A stretch of 54,390 nt of DNA from Candidatus Kuenenia stuttgartensis (GTDB taxonomy: Bacteria; Planctomycetota; Planctomycetia; Planctomycetales; Planctomycetaceae): the NCBI GenBank assembly GCA_945861465.1, contig CAMAVB010000016.1, positions 1 through 54,390 of the forward strand, written 5' to 3'. Within the stretch, counting starts at the first letter, position 1. Each line of letters starts with the position of its first letter. Shown here piece by piece: positions 1 to 9,105 of the stretch. The notes under the pieces are model-generated. The model had not been told where the DNA came from, ran no database searches, and saw nothing but the letters and a program-made list of their open reading frames with translations. Both the position numbers and the translations under genes were made by a program.

Positions 1-294
1 AAGAACGGTCGCAAGGTGACTCGTGACGAACACGAAGCAGCTCGCGAACGTCACCGCGAACGCATGAACAAACCAGAATCAGCCGATCGCTACAAACAGC
101 GGCAACACTTCGGCGAGATGCCGTTTGCGGTGATGAAGGTCTGCTTCGACATGCGTCGCTTCCTTCTGCGAGGTCTGGCCGGCGTCCAGGCGGAATGGCA
201 ATGGTGCTGTACTGCGTTCAATTTAAAGAAATTGATGAACCTGATTGCCGCACTGCGCGCCGAACAACGCAAAACCGCAAAAAATGAAATATGA
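1..294 (+). CDS. Transposase C-terminus (IS1182-like DDE family), cut by window edge
   Basis: The frame is open from base 1 and ends with TGA at 292-294, so only the last 97 residues are present and the 5' part lies outside the window. The segment RYKQRQHFGEMPFAVMK followed by MRRFLLRGL and WCCTAFNLKKLM resembles the C-terminal end of IS1182/IS5-type DDE transposases, in which a Glu before a PFG/PFA motif is the last catalytic acid. That family assignment is from memory of the motif; whether the full transposase is intact cannot be seen. No terminal inverted repeat is obvious just downstream, where a palindromic repeat cluster begins. Confidence 0.7.
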   Translation, partial: KNGRKVTRDEHEAARERHRERMNKPESADRYKQRQHFGEMPFAVMKVCFDMRRFLLRGLAGVQAEWQWCCTAFNLKKLMNLIAALRAEQRKTAKNEI

Positions 295-443
295 TGCGAA
301 TCCTGGGGGGGTTTGCGCAGAGCAAATTCCGCAGTGGTGAGTGCCCAATTCCGATCCCGCGATCAACTCTCATCGCCGCTCGGCAATTTTCGAAAATTTT
401 CGACTCGGTCCATTCGAAAAATCTGCCCTATCTCGACAGCCTG

Positions 444-545
444 CAAGGGGGAGAAGGTGGCCGACAGGCCGGATGAGCCGCCTAAAAGTCCCTTCTCCCC
501 CTGGCAAGGGGGAGAAGGTGGCCGACAGGCCGGATGAGGGGGCTT
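444..545. repeat. Palindromic repeat B, one half copy and one full copy
   Basis: A half copy (444-477) and a full copy (488-543) of the repeat whose core is GGGGGAGAAGGTGGCC followed by GACAGGCCGGATGAG. The full copy is a hairpin, GTCCCTTCTCCCCC paired with GGGGGAGAAGG. They lie between the transposase remnant and the 3' end of the giant pseudopilin gene, in the opposite orientation to the copies around 6080-6420. Short open frames across this stretch are translations of the repeat. The rest of 295-553 shows nothing else. Confidence 0.85.
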
Positions 546-553
546 GACGCAGT

Positions 554-3500
554 CTATTTAATTGTCACCTGATTCTTCACCAACCGCTTCCAATCAAAAT
601 CACCGGTCCCGGGGTCATAAGCGTTGAACGCTTCGGTCCGGTCGATGATAAAGACTGCTCGCTGTTCGTCATTTGTCGCATCCCCATCCTGATCCAGATC
701 GTACCGACCACCTACCCGAATCAACCCGGTCGTCGGCTCTTCGTATGCTTCAAAATACGCGGCAACACCGTAAGCGATGAAACAGTTGCTGACAGTGGTC
801 GTATTGTTCAGGACCTTTGAAAGAACCTGATGCCGTTGAGACACTGCGGCAAAGCGGCGTTCTTCGGTCACCCCTGATCCGTCGATGTTCCCCGGCAGCT
901 GATGAATTGCTGGCGATCCCACTTCCAGCCAGTGGCGATTTGTGGTGTCAAGTCCATCACCAAGATCCCCCAACAAACGGCGCAGCGGGGTCTGCTGAAT
1001 CCCGTTATCCTGTGCCAGGTTCGAACCTTGAAAGCCGTACGATCGAAATGGATTGGCGTTGGCAGTCGCAGGCAACCAGAACGCTGCAGGTGCAGGAGGA
1101 ATCGCGGTGGGGCTATAGCTCATCGTTGGGAGACCGTCTCTCTCCTTTATCAAATCAAACCAGGCGTCACGACCGCCAGCTTCAGCCGTACTCTGCAGAA
1201 ATGGTCCGTTTTCTTCGTTGTTTGTAAGTGGCACATCCGACAGTGGTGGAACATCTGCGAACAACGGATTGTCAATCAATCCCGCAAGAACTTCTCGATG
1301 CCGGATCATGTTCACATTCAACTTGCCAGGGATGCGCTGCAGCGTCAGATAATTTCCCAGCATTCGATGGACGCGCGATGGCACTTCCACAAACTGAAAC
1401 AGGCGATACCAGCGATTGTCGCGTGCGCTGTTGATAATGTTTGACATTTCCGTGCCGTTTGGGAAGTCCGGTTGAAGCACCATGGCTTCGGCAGTTGACA
1501 AGTTCGCTGTACGAATTGTTCCGGACGGAGCGGCACCTGCTGGATTATCAAATACCTGACGATAGGGAGCGTATCGCATCCGATTCAATCGATGCGTCAA
1601 CAGATTCGGACCAACCAACGGGAGTTGAAGAAGTTCTGCAGACGAAGCAAACTCTCGATCGTAGTGCATCTGCATGAGATCAAATCCGGGAGCACGTGGG
1701 GGCGTGGATTGTGCCGCTGCGGCTGCGGTCGCGGCGTTCGTTTCGCTGCCAATGGTGTTAAAACGATACGACAGCGGGGCGGGATCACTGGCTTGATTTG
1801 CTGTATAAGTCGTTCTGTTTTCCGCATCCAAAGGTTCACTTCGTTCCATTGAGGGAGCGTCTTCCAAATGGAGAGTCGCCGTATTGTTCGTCGTATCAAG
1901 CTGGAAAATTTTCTGGAATACGACCGGATGACGATCGACTTCGATCCATGGATTTTCCGTAAGTGGCAACTTTGGCATGTTCGGATTCGCTCGACGTCGA
2001 AGTACCAGGTCGAATCCTTTGCCGGGTGGCGCATTGAAGCCGAAGTCATCGTTGCCTTGATAGTCTGTCATCGTATCAATGAACTGGCCCAGATTCGTGC
2101 GATTGTTACCGGCATTGAGCCAACGCGTGTTCTGCGCCGGGTAAATCAGGTCCAGATCGCAACGAGGTAGCGCTGGAGCACCACCTGTTGTCAAACTCGG
2201 AGCAGTGATGTCGGGGGCCACCAATTCGAAAGTGAGTCCTGGGTCGATGTCGGAGTTCACGTACAAGTCAGCAGTTCCCCATCCGGTTGGATCTGCCACT
2301 GACGGTCCCGACGTATTTCCCGCGATCGCCACTGTGAATCTGTTGCCTCCGGAAACGCTGACGTTGCCTTCCATCAGAGTCAGACGTTGTGTGGGAATGG
2401 TCAGCTGTGGAGCAGCCGCTGAGCTGCGGTCAAACCTGGCTAACTGCCAGATCCCGAAGTCTTCATTTCCGGTGGCGGTCACGCCGGTCAGAGCCATGTC
2501 TACCGGTGTCGGGCGCACGTTCTGCAACTCGATCTGGAGGAAGTTGGTGTCAGCAGTGAGATCGCTATGTTGCGTCTGAGGGCTGTCAGGAATGCTTCCC
2601 GTGAATTCCGGGCTGGTTGCCGCCAAAACTTCGTTAAACGCCAATTCCTGTGCTTCGACTCCGAACACAACGCCACGTTCAAGGCCATCTTCAGGATAGA
2701 GGCCGTTTCCAGTGGCTCCAGCGGATGGGGCGTCTTCGGCATAACCCAGACTCGCGTCAACGGCCAGGACAGCGTAAGGATCATCATCCATATTCCAGCC
2801 GTTGCCAAAATTCTTATCGTATTCAAACTTGGTCACAACGTTGTCGGAATCCATTGCATCGACCATGTTAACCGCAAACTGTGCCATTCGCCGCAATTGT
2901 TCATGCGTGTAAAGTGATGCGCCATCCGATGTGGATGGAACATTCGCCAGCGAGTAGTTCAGGATTTGATTTGGCGTCAACGATGTGTCGATTCCCGCCC
3001 CGCCAATCGTATACAACAAAACATAGATATCTCGAGCCAGTTTCTGGCGGTCGCGTCGAGCCCAGAATTCGCGTTGTTCAGGTGTCGTCGGTGGGAACAG
3101 AACCGGAGAAGCGATGGAAGTGGTCGGCATAACCGTCGCTCCGGTAATCGCAGCACCTTCCAACGCGGAGGGATGATCGATCAGTGGGCGGAATCGCATG
3201 CCTGCCCGCTGCATGTAATAGAGGAATTCCGGCGTTCCATCTGCTGGAGTCTGGTTGTTCCGTTCCACATCCAGAATGTGATTGATACTGAGCGGCATTT
3301 GCCCGAACAAACCTCTGCCTTCCCCCGATTCCATCGTCAGAAGTCGACGAACCTGCGGGCGAAAAGGATCTGTCCCGCTGTATGGCTTGCCCTTCGCTGC
3401 TAGCGGGGGGACGGCCGCAGGATCGAGGAAACTTGGAGGGAATTCGTAAAATCCGTCGCCGTCCGGAAATCCGTCGCCGTCTCGATCATTGCCATCTGTG

Positions 3501-5899
3501 TCCGCGCTGAATTGCCACGCTCGGTGTTTGGTATCACTGTCAAGATAACTAGCCGCAAAAACCTCATCCGGCTCATCGGTGAGATTATCTCCATCATCAT
3601 TCACTCCAGCGTCGCCGGGGCGTCCATCCGCACCGAATGGTGAGCGCATCATAAATCGATGCAATGAATTGCTGACCGTGGTGAATCGCGATCGAACCCC
3701 CGGAGTAACCTGTTCATAGAAGCTGAACGGCGCGTTCCCCCGATCGAGCGCGTAAGGCGCAAGTTTAACCATTCGCTCCGACACTTTAGGCGGTGTTCCT
3801 ATATCGGCATCTGTCAGATGCAGGGCAGGAGTGTCCTGTGGTCCGAAGACGGCGTCGAAGTTCTTCTGGGAAATCTCGGCATCAAACACCGATTCCAGCG
3901 GACCTTCGAACAGGGCGTCAAGATTCGGATTCGCGATCAAGTCGTCGCCGGTCGCGTTGTCAAACGTGCCGTTCTGCCCGAAGACGTAACGAGAATTGGC
4001 CGTGTTGATGTCACGCGTCATCGAGTATCCATTGAATGCCTGGAAGCGTTCCGGCCCGGTACTCGCGACGTTGTGATGTAGAATTGGAATACGAGGGTCG
4101 GTGTTACCCACAGGAAACGTAAACCTTCCAGTAGCCGGGTCATAACCATTTGCGTAGCCTTGGATTGTTCGCCCCGTTCCCGCGTAGTCCATTGGCGTTC
4201 CAAATGGTCGGATTCGCCCGAGTCCGGGAGCGATCTCTCCGTCCATCGCATCCTGATTGTCGTCGAAGCCGTTGCGACCGTTTCCAAACATCAGCCCGCC
4301 GAAGCGAATTCCCGCACTCAGCACCTGCTGCGCATCTCCCGAGGCACCGGGTCGCGGCAGATCCCATACTTGGAAAGTCCCCCCCATTGGTTTATATGTG
4401 TTGAAGATTCTCTCCGCTTCACCCCAACGACCAGTAAAGATGTCGTCCAGCGCGTTCGTCGCACCAATTTCAGCCCGACCGGACAGCAGCCAGATCCATT
4501 CCATATTCGCCTGTTCAAGTGGGCTACTCGGGAGTTGTCCATACGCATGATTGAATTGACGGGCCACATTAGCTGGCACACCTGCAGCAAGACTTTTCCG
4601 CAATGCCCAGATCGGGTTGATCTCGTTGGGGCCAAGTCCCTGATTGGAACGAGATACGGAAAAACTGTTCAGCACGTCCGATGCGGCAATCGCCTTCAGA
4701 TTTCCAGAGCGATCCAGCCCGGCAAGATTGCCATGCACGTTCAGATCGATGAGGCCATCCAGATCGTAGATCGTAAAGGAATGCATCACGACGTACAGAC
4801 GTGTCGTCCCGCTCCCATCAACATGCTCCTGGACCGGATAATGAGTATCGATCCAGATTCCTTCACGAATTCCGTCACCGTCCGGGTCTGCATCAAGCTC
4901 GTAGGCATTCGGGTCAGACCCTGTCCACACGCCCAACTCGCCTCGGATTCCGTTTGCACCACCTGGGTCTGTAACAGCGTTGTCAGCTGGCACAAACGGG
5001 AAAGCGCCACTGGTGATGCCAAAAGCAGTGGCCTCGACGGCAGTGAGATAACGGTAAACCGGCGTGGTGCCATCGGGCATGAAGCCCGCGATATGTTGCG
5101 GATTCGGTCGAAATGATCGTTGTGCAAAGCCAGCCGTATTCCTGTTCACGCCATCATAGGTCTGAGCCCAATTGATATCCGTCGGCGTAGAGTTGCCTCC
5201 GAAACCGTTGTTACCGCCAGTTTTCATATACTGAGGGCGGAAGAATGACGGAATGATAATCGGGACACGTTCGTAGCTTCCGCCGCCGTTATCTCGCACA
5301 GCCCAGCCCTTGTATGCCAGAAACAGGTTGTTGATATCAGGTGACGTGTAGTCCACGTCTGGTGCCGGGATTCTTGAAACACGTGTCTCATTTCCCATCC
5401 AGACAGAAGGCGAATCCACGAAGTTCAACAGCGGCTGGTTGTTCGTTTCACCCGCAGGAACGCCATCCTCGTCGTTTGCGTCGCCGTCCCGATCCATATC
5501 CACTCGAGGAACGGCAGCGGTATCGACGGTTGACGGATCATCCTGCATGATCAGATGAATGCCTTCACCACTGTGCGGCGACAGGTCACCGCCGACCAGA
5601 TTGGTTGTGATCGAGTGCCGACGTGTTGTACTTCGCAAAATACTGGGACGATCGGAAGGAGAGTTACTGGTTCCCGAAACGAACTGCCGCAGAGGATGGT
5701 CCCAGACATTGTCCGGGGCATCGACTTCACCCTTCGCGGCCTCACTGAAATACTCCGCCGCCTGACGCTCCGAGGACGCAAACGTGAAGAACACTACGCC
5801 GGTAAAGGCCAGGAGTCCCAGCAATGCGATGACGATGATGAGCGTCGAGCCTCGACGATCATTGGTGCAGTTTGTTGGTGATTGAGAATTTTTGTGCAT
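554..5899 (-). CDS. Giant pilin-like protein in GspK position (1781 aa)
   Basis: The N-terminus is a type IV prepilin-like signal: a short leader ending in R15-R16-G17, then STLIIVIALLGLLAFTGVVF as a hydrophobic helix. After cleavage behind G17, position +5 is Ile rather than the usual Glu. GspK tip pseudopilins also lack Glu5, and this gene sits exactly where gspK would be, after G-, H-, I- and J-like genes. GspK is normally about 300-330 residues, so this is over five times larger. Acidic Ca-binding-like loops recur: D-M-D-R-D-G-D near 134-140, D-A-D-P-D-G-D-G near 336-343, further ones around 775-830, and D-L-D-Q-D-G-D about 45 residues from the C-terminus. The remainder matches no fold I recognise. 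It probably caps the pseudopilus or acts as an exported surface protein; the prepilin signal is sure, the GspK role is inferred. Confidence 0.75.
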   Translation of the reverse strand: MHKNSQSPTNCTNDRRGSTLIIVIALLGLLAFTGVVFFTFASSERQAAEYFSEAAKGEVDAPDNVWDHPLRQFVSGTSNSPSDRPSILRSTTRRHSITTNLVGGDLSPHSGEGIHLIMQDDPSTVDTAAVPRVDMDRDGDANDEDGVPAGETNNQPLLNFVDSPSVWMGNETRVSRIPAPDVDYTSPDINNLFLAYKGWAVRDNGGGSYERVPIIIPSFFRPQYMKTGGNNGFGGNSTPTDINWAQTYDGVNRNTAGFAQRSFRPNPQHIAGFMPDGTTPVYRYLTAVEATAFGITSGAFPFVPADNAVTDPGGANGIRGELGVWTGSDPNAYELDADPDGDGIREGIWIDTHYPVQEHVDGSGTTRLYVVMHSFTIYDLDGLIDLNVHGNLAGLDRSGNLKAIAASDVLNSFSVSRSNQGLGPNEINPIWALRKSLAAGVPANVARQFNHAYGQLPSSPLEQANMEWIWLLSGRAEIGATNALDDIFTGRWGEAERIFNTYKPMGGTFQVWDLPRPGASGDAQQVLSAGIRFGGLMFGNGRNGFDDNQDAMDGEIAPGLGRIRPFGTPMDYAGTGRTIQGYANGYDPATGRFTFPVGNTDPRIPILHHNVASTGPERFQAFNGYSMTRDINTANSRYVFGQNGTFDNATGDDLIANPNLDALFEGPLESVFDAEISQKNFDAVFGPQDTPALHLTDADIGTPPKVSERMVKLAPYALDRGNAPFSFYEQVTPGVRSRFTTVSNSLHRFMMRSPFGADGRPGDAGVNDDGDNLTDEPDEVFAASYLDSDTKHRAWQFSADTDGNDRDGDGFPDGDGFYEFPPSFLDPAAVPPLAAKGKPYSGTDPFRPQVRRLLTMESGEGRGLFGQMPLSINHILDVERNNQTPADGTPEFLYYMQRAGMRFRPLIDHPSALEGAAITGATVMPTTSIASPVLFPPTTPEQREFWARRDRQKLARDIYVLLYTIGGAGIDTSLTPNQILNYSLANVPSTSDGASLYTHEQLRRMAQFAVNMVDAMDSDNVVTKFEYDKNFGNGWNMDDDPYAVLAVDASLGYAEDAPSAGATGNGLYPEDGLERGVVFGVEAQELAFNEVLAATSPEFTGSIPDSPQTQHSDLTADTNFLQIELQNVRPTPVDMALTGVTATGNEDFGIWQLARFDRSSAAAPQLTIPTQRLTLMEGNVSVSGGNRFTVAIAGNTSGPSVADPTGWGTADLYVNSDIDPGLTFELVAPDITAPSLTTGGAPALPRCDLDLIYPAQNTRWLNAGNNRTNLGQFIDTMTDYQGNDDFGFNAPPGKGFDLVLRRRANPNMPKLPLTENPWIEVDRHPVVFQKIFQLDTTNNTATLHLEDAPSMERSEPLDAENRTTYTANQASDPAPLSYRFNTIGSETNAATAAAAAQSTPPRAPGFDLMQMHYDREFASSAELLQLPLVGPNLLTHRLNRMRYAPYRQVFDNPAGAAPSGTIRTANLSTAEAMVLQPDFPNGTEMSNIINSARDNRWYRLFQFVEVPSRVHRMLGNYLTLQRIPGKLNVNMIRHREVLAGLIDNPLFADVPPLSDVPLTNNEENGPFLQSTAEAGGRDAWFDLIKERDGLPTMSYSPTAIPPAPAAFWLPATANANPFRSYGFQGSNLAQDNGIQQTPLRRLLGDLGDGLDTTNRHWLEVGSPAIHQLPGNIDGSGVTEERRFAAVSQRHQVLSKVLNNTTTVSNCFIAYGVAAYFEAYEEPTTGLIRVGGRYDLDQDGDATNDEQRAVFIIDRTEAFNAYDPGTGDFDWKRLVKNQVTIK

Positions 5900-5956
5900 T
5901 GTGATCGACTCCCTGTATTCGGCGTTCGTCCGACACGGATGTTTCTTCAGTTCTGT

Positions 5957-6475
5957 CCCCTCTCCCCTGATTCAGGGGAGAGGGTTATCTTGTTTCTTGT
6001 CCCCACTCCCCTGACAAGGGGAGAGGGTTAGGGTGAGTGGTTTGCTCTTTTTGTTCTGCCACATCTCCACCGAAGCCGGCCCCCTCATCCGGCCTTCGGC
6101 CACCTTCTCCCCCTTGCCAGGGGGAGAAGGGACTGATTCTTGTCCCCTCTCCCCTGGCAAGGGGAGAGGGTTAGGGTGAGGGGTCTGCTTTTTCTGTTCT
6201 GCAACGTCGCGACCGAAGCCAGCCCCCTCATCCGGCCTTCGGCCACCTTCTCCCCCTTGCCAGGGGGAGAAGGGACTTATTCTTGTCCCCTCTCCCCTCA
6301 CAAGGGGAGAGGGCTAGGGTGAGGGGTCTGCTTTTCTGTTCTGCAACATCGCAACCGAGGCCAGCCCCCTCATCCGGCCTTCGGCCACCTTCTCCCCCTT
6401 GCCAAGGGGAGAAGGGACTTATTCTTGTCCCCTCTCCCCTCACGAGGGGAGAGGGCTAGGGTGAGGGGTTTGCTT
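5957..6475. repeat. Tandem array of interleaved palindromes A and B, about 142-bp period
   Basis: Two hairpin units alternate. Unit A is CTCTCCCCTG..AGGGGAGAGGG followed by TTAGGGTGAGGGG (copies near 5957, 5999, 6141, 6284 and 6427). Unit B is CATCCGGCCTTCGGCCACC then a CTCCCCC/GGGGGAG hairpin (copies starting at 6080, 6223 and 6365). B starts are spaced 143 and 142 bp, with a conserved linker CTGTTCTGCAAC between A and B. The array fills the gap between the giant pseudopilin gene and the DUF559 gene, and its last A copy runs into the DUF559 3' end. Reading frames across it encode only repeat translation. Confidence 0.9.
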
Positions 6476-6839
6476 TCAGTGCATTTATTATGCCACGTGC
6501 CACGGCCTCCGCATCATTTAACACATCTTCATTCCAAAATCGAAGGACCACAAATCCTTGTGCCTTTAAGTACTCCTGCCGTTCCAGATCTTCTTCCACG
6601 ATGTAGTCGTGATATTCACCATCAAGTTCAATAATGAGTGATCGTTCAAGACAGACAAAGTCAACGATGTACTTCCCAATGGAATGTTGACGCCTGAACT
6701 TTGCACCTTCCAGGCGGCGATTTCGAACCATTGCCCAAAGTAGCTGCTCCGGCTTCGTCGTAGCACCACGCAATCCACGTCGAAATGGAAGAGCATATTC
6801 AGGCTCCGTTCCGCGTTGATGACGTGATCCTTTGCTCAT
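6456..6839 (-). CDS. DUF559 family protein, PD-(D/E)XK nuclease-like
   Basis: A 127-residue protein of the DUF559 family, a compact restriction-endonuclease-like fold related to Vsr-type nucleases. Visible motifs are the N-terminal RNRRLEGAKFRRQHSIG segment, then the acidic core IVDFVC followed by IIELDGEYH, matching the D...ExD pattern of this superfamily, and the C-terminal FVVLRFWNEDV strand. The start at 6839 is preceded by AGGAAGG. The gene sits inside the cluster of palindromes A and B: its last residues and TAG stop are encoded by an A copy, and another A plus B pair lies directly upstream of the start. It interrupts the pseudopilin order between the J-like and K-like genes. Substrate and role are unknown; a link to repeat spread is only a hypothesis. 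Confidence 0.85.
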   Translation of the reverse strand: MSKGSRHQRGTEPEYALPFRRGLRGATTKPEQLLWAMVRNRRLEGAKFRRQHSIGKYIVDFVCLERSLIIELDGEYHDYIVEEDLERQEYLKAQGFVVLRFWNEDVLNDAEAVARGIINALKANPSP

Positions 6840-6857
6840 GGCCTGCCTTCCTATTTT

Positions 6858-6989
6858 GTCCCCTCTCCCCTGTTTCAGGGGAGAGGGTGAGGGGTTTGCT
6901 TTTTCTGTTCCACAACGTCGCGACCGAAGCCGGCCCCCTCATCCGGCCTCCGGCCACCTTCTCCCCCTTGCCAGGGGGAGAAGGGACTT
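6858..6989. repeat. Palindromes A and B between DUF559 and J-like gene
   Basis: An A copy (about 6858-6898, TCAGGGGAGAGGG then TGAGGGG) and a B copy (about 6934-6989) joined by the same CTGTTCCACAAC-type linker as in the main array. The B copy abuts the TAA stop of the J-like pseudopilin gene (6988-6990). Confidence 0.88.
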
Positions 6990-8955
6990 ATTTGGGTGGG
7001 TCTGTTAGCGGGATCACTAACGACAGTTGTTTCAATGTGTCTGATGTCTTGTCATAGAAACGGAACTGAACCCGAACGGATTCCAATGGACGTCGGTTGT
7101 CGAAAGATTCCCAGATGACTTCTCCATCTGTCACTCGCCGACCTGGTGCAGTAGGAAAATTGGGTGGTGACATTCCAGTCCTGACGCCGTCACCGTTCAT
7201 ATCATCACCAGAAACACACACGTAGGCGATATGAAATGCCTGGAGAGGTATTTGGTCTGTATTAAGTCCAGTTGGCCATTCAAATATCTCGTTTGGCATG
7301 TCGCCATCAAAGGTAACGGGGGCAAAGACAATACTTCCATCCATCAGCACTCGTGGATTTCCGGCGATGCTAGTGCTGTTTGGCTGCCAATAGGTTCGCA
7401 CTGAATCTGTCATGCTTGATGGCGAGGGTCCCGGCGGAATGTCTGTCTGTCGCGGTGGATAGTAAGCGTATGGGATATAAGGCGGACTTCGTTCTGCGTC
7501 AGACACAGTACCGACACCGTCGAAGTCCAATGACACGCCGGGGTGCCAGGTGTCAAATGTATGGCCTTTCATCGCAACCGGGCCAGCCGACCCAAGAGGT
7601 CCGGAGTTAATGTTTAGACACCGGCTGACGTGGAAATCACCGGTTTGTCCTGTCGCAGGATTTGTCCAAAAATGACCGGGAGTCACGAATCGCTGCAGCC
7701 GATGATCCCAGATCTCGACCTTCATCTCGTGAACGTTCGTCAGCAGCAGATCTTCCACGCGACGCACTCCGCCTCGACCTTCGGGGTTCGTCGATGCGTC
7801 GAACGCTGAAACGATGCCATTACCCTGATTCAGGGTCATGGGCATCCCTACGATGTCAAAAGGATTGCCACTTCCGAGGACCGCATTACCGTTTGCCACC
7901 GACGAATCTGTGTTGCCGGCCAATTCGACGGTCGATGGTCCCTGTGGCCAATTGAAATTTCCTGTCGATGTTTCCGCCTGCAGAAACGCGCCAAGGAACT
8001 TACTGGGGCCAAGATTAGCCGCCGGATGCACAGCGTGCTCCCGAGACAACCCTGTCACTGGATTGAATCCAAATCGATTGGTAGGAACCGCAAGAATATC
8101 CTGGGCCGCTCCGGCAGTCTCATTTGACAACGATGCACTGCCCACAAAAGTTGCTTTCTGTCGCCCCCCGATATTTGTGGCAAACGCCGAGTAATCAAAA
8201 AGCCGATAAAAATCGTCTGTAGCAGCTGCGCCAAGTGGCTGGAACAGTCCATCGTAAGTGGCGTTGTTCGACGGGTTCGTTTGACCAAGGAAGAAATCGA
8301 ATCCAGACTGTGCCGTCGGCTGGGGAGCCAGATTTTTTCCGGCATAGGAAATTGGTTCCCTGACAAGCATGACACGCCGATAGAGATTTCCGTTCCGCAG
8401 GAAGTAGCACACTTCAGCGGCGGGAGAACTTCCAATCGAATTCGCCGCGATCGATCCGTCATCAGTTTCCGGCTGATTAGGACTAATCGCCAATCCTGAA
8501 GTGCCGTTGCTCCGATCAACAAGTTCGGTCGCCCGACCGAAGTAAGGCGACGCATCTGTGTCGTCAAAAAGAATATTGGAACTGACAGTAAACTGAATCT
8601 TGTCATCAAGGCCGCTGTCCGGTTCATTCATCGAAAAATACAAGTAGCCAGCTCGATTTGAAAACGAAGTGACCGACTTCGCTGAGTCCTCAGTCGGGAA
8701 ATATGGGAGCGAGTACCGCATCGTCCGATGCTGAAAATCCTTGTTCATCACGGTAAATACAGATCGAGCTCGCTGGTCGTTCAACGAGATTCCACGCTGC
8801 TTCGACATACTCCGCGTGGTGATCTGAAAGATCGTGGCAAACATCGTCATCATCAGCAGCACAAGGCTGACGGATACCAACATTTCGATGAGGGTAAACG
8901 CGGAGCGATTCTTTAATTGCTTCTTTAACTTACGATGTTTTGTTTTCATGGTCAT
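6988..8955 (-). CDS. GspJ/PulJ-like pseudopilin, oversized (about 655 aa)
   Basis: A basic leader ending K-N-R-S-A is followed by FTLIEMLVSVSLVLLMMTMF, a prepilin N-terminal helix with Glu at +5. The residue before the cleavage site is Ala rather than Gly; the DUF1559 protein at the end of the window also has Ala there. The EMLVS..L pattern and the SM.KQRGI segment after the helix resemble the GspJ/PulJ group, and the gene lies between the I-like gene and the K position. GspJ is normally about 200 residues, so most of this protein is extra soluble domain. I chose ATG 8955; a GTG at 8967 and an ATG at 8949 are alternatives, and the GTG is at the edge of repeat B. Confidence 0.78.
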   Translation of the reverse strand: MTMKTKHRKLKKQLKNRSAFTLIEMLVSVSLVLLMMTMFATIFQITTRSMSKQRGISLNDQRARSVFTVMNKDFQHRTMRYSLPYFPTEDSAKSVTSFSNRAGYLYFSMNEPDSGLDDKIQFTVSSNILFDDTDASPYFGRATELVDRSNGTSGLAISPNQPETDDGSIAANSIGSSPAAEVCYFLRNGNLYRRVMLVREPISYAGKNLAPQPTAQSGFDFFLGQTNPSNNATYDGLFQPLGAAATDDFYRLFDYSAFATNIGGRQKATFVGSASLSNETAGAAQDILAVPTNRFGFNPVTGLSREHAVHPAANLGPSKFLGAFLQAETSTGNFNWPQGPSTVELAGNTDSSVANGNAVLGSGNPFDIVGMPMTLNQGNGIVSAFDASTNPEGRGGVRRVEDLLLTNVHEMKVEIWDHRLQRFVTPGHFWTNPATGQTGDFHVSRCLNINSGPLGSAGPVAMKGHTFDTWHPGVSLDFDGVGTVSDAERSPPYIPYAYYPPRQTDIPPGPSPSSMTDSVRTYWQPNSTSIAGNPRVLMDGSIVFAPVTFDGDMPNEIFEWPTGLNTDQIPLQAFHIAYVCVSGDDMNGDGVRTGMSPPNFPTAPGRRVTDGEVIWESFDNRRPLESVRVQFRFYDKTSDTLKQLSLVIPLTDPPK

Positions 8956-8966
8956 GCCTGGGAACA

Positions 8967-9082
8967 CCCCCTCATCCGGCCTTTGGCCACCTTCTCCCCC
9001 TTGCCAAGGGAAGAAGGAACTTATTCTAACTCCGTCCCCTCTCCCCTGTTTCAGGGGAGAGGGTTAGGGTGAGGGGTTTTGC
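8967..9082. repeat. Palindromes B and A between I-like and J-like genes
   Basis: B (about 8967-9023) and A (about 9036-9082) fill the gap between the stop of the I-like gene and the start of the J-like gene. The 5' leader of the J-like gene is therefore repeat sequence. Confidence 0.88.
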
Positions 9083-9105
9083 TGTTCTGCTTTCTGTTGA
9101 ATGGA

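Noticed and set aside
4160-5116. 318-codon plus-strand frame inside the giant pseudopilin gene
   Set aside because: Antisense shadow of a gene with clear prepilin signal and consistent codon use; no known motifs.
5972-6443. Several open frames rich in L-P-G-G-E-G and G-R-G within the repeat array
   Set aside because: They are translations of the A/B palindromes, repeated with the array, and have no start context.
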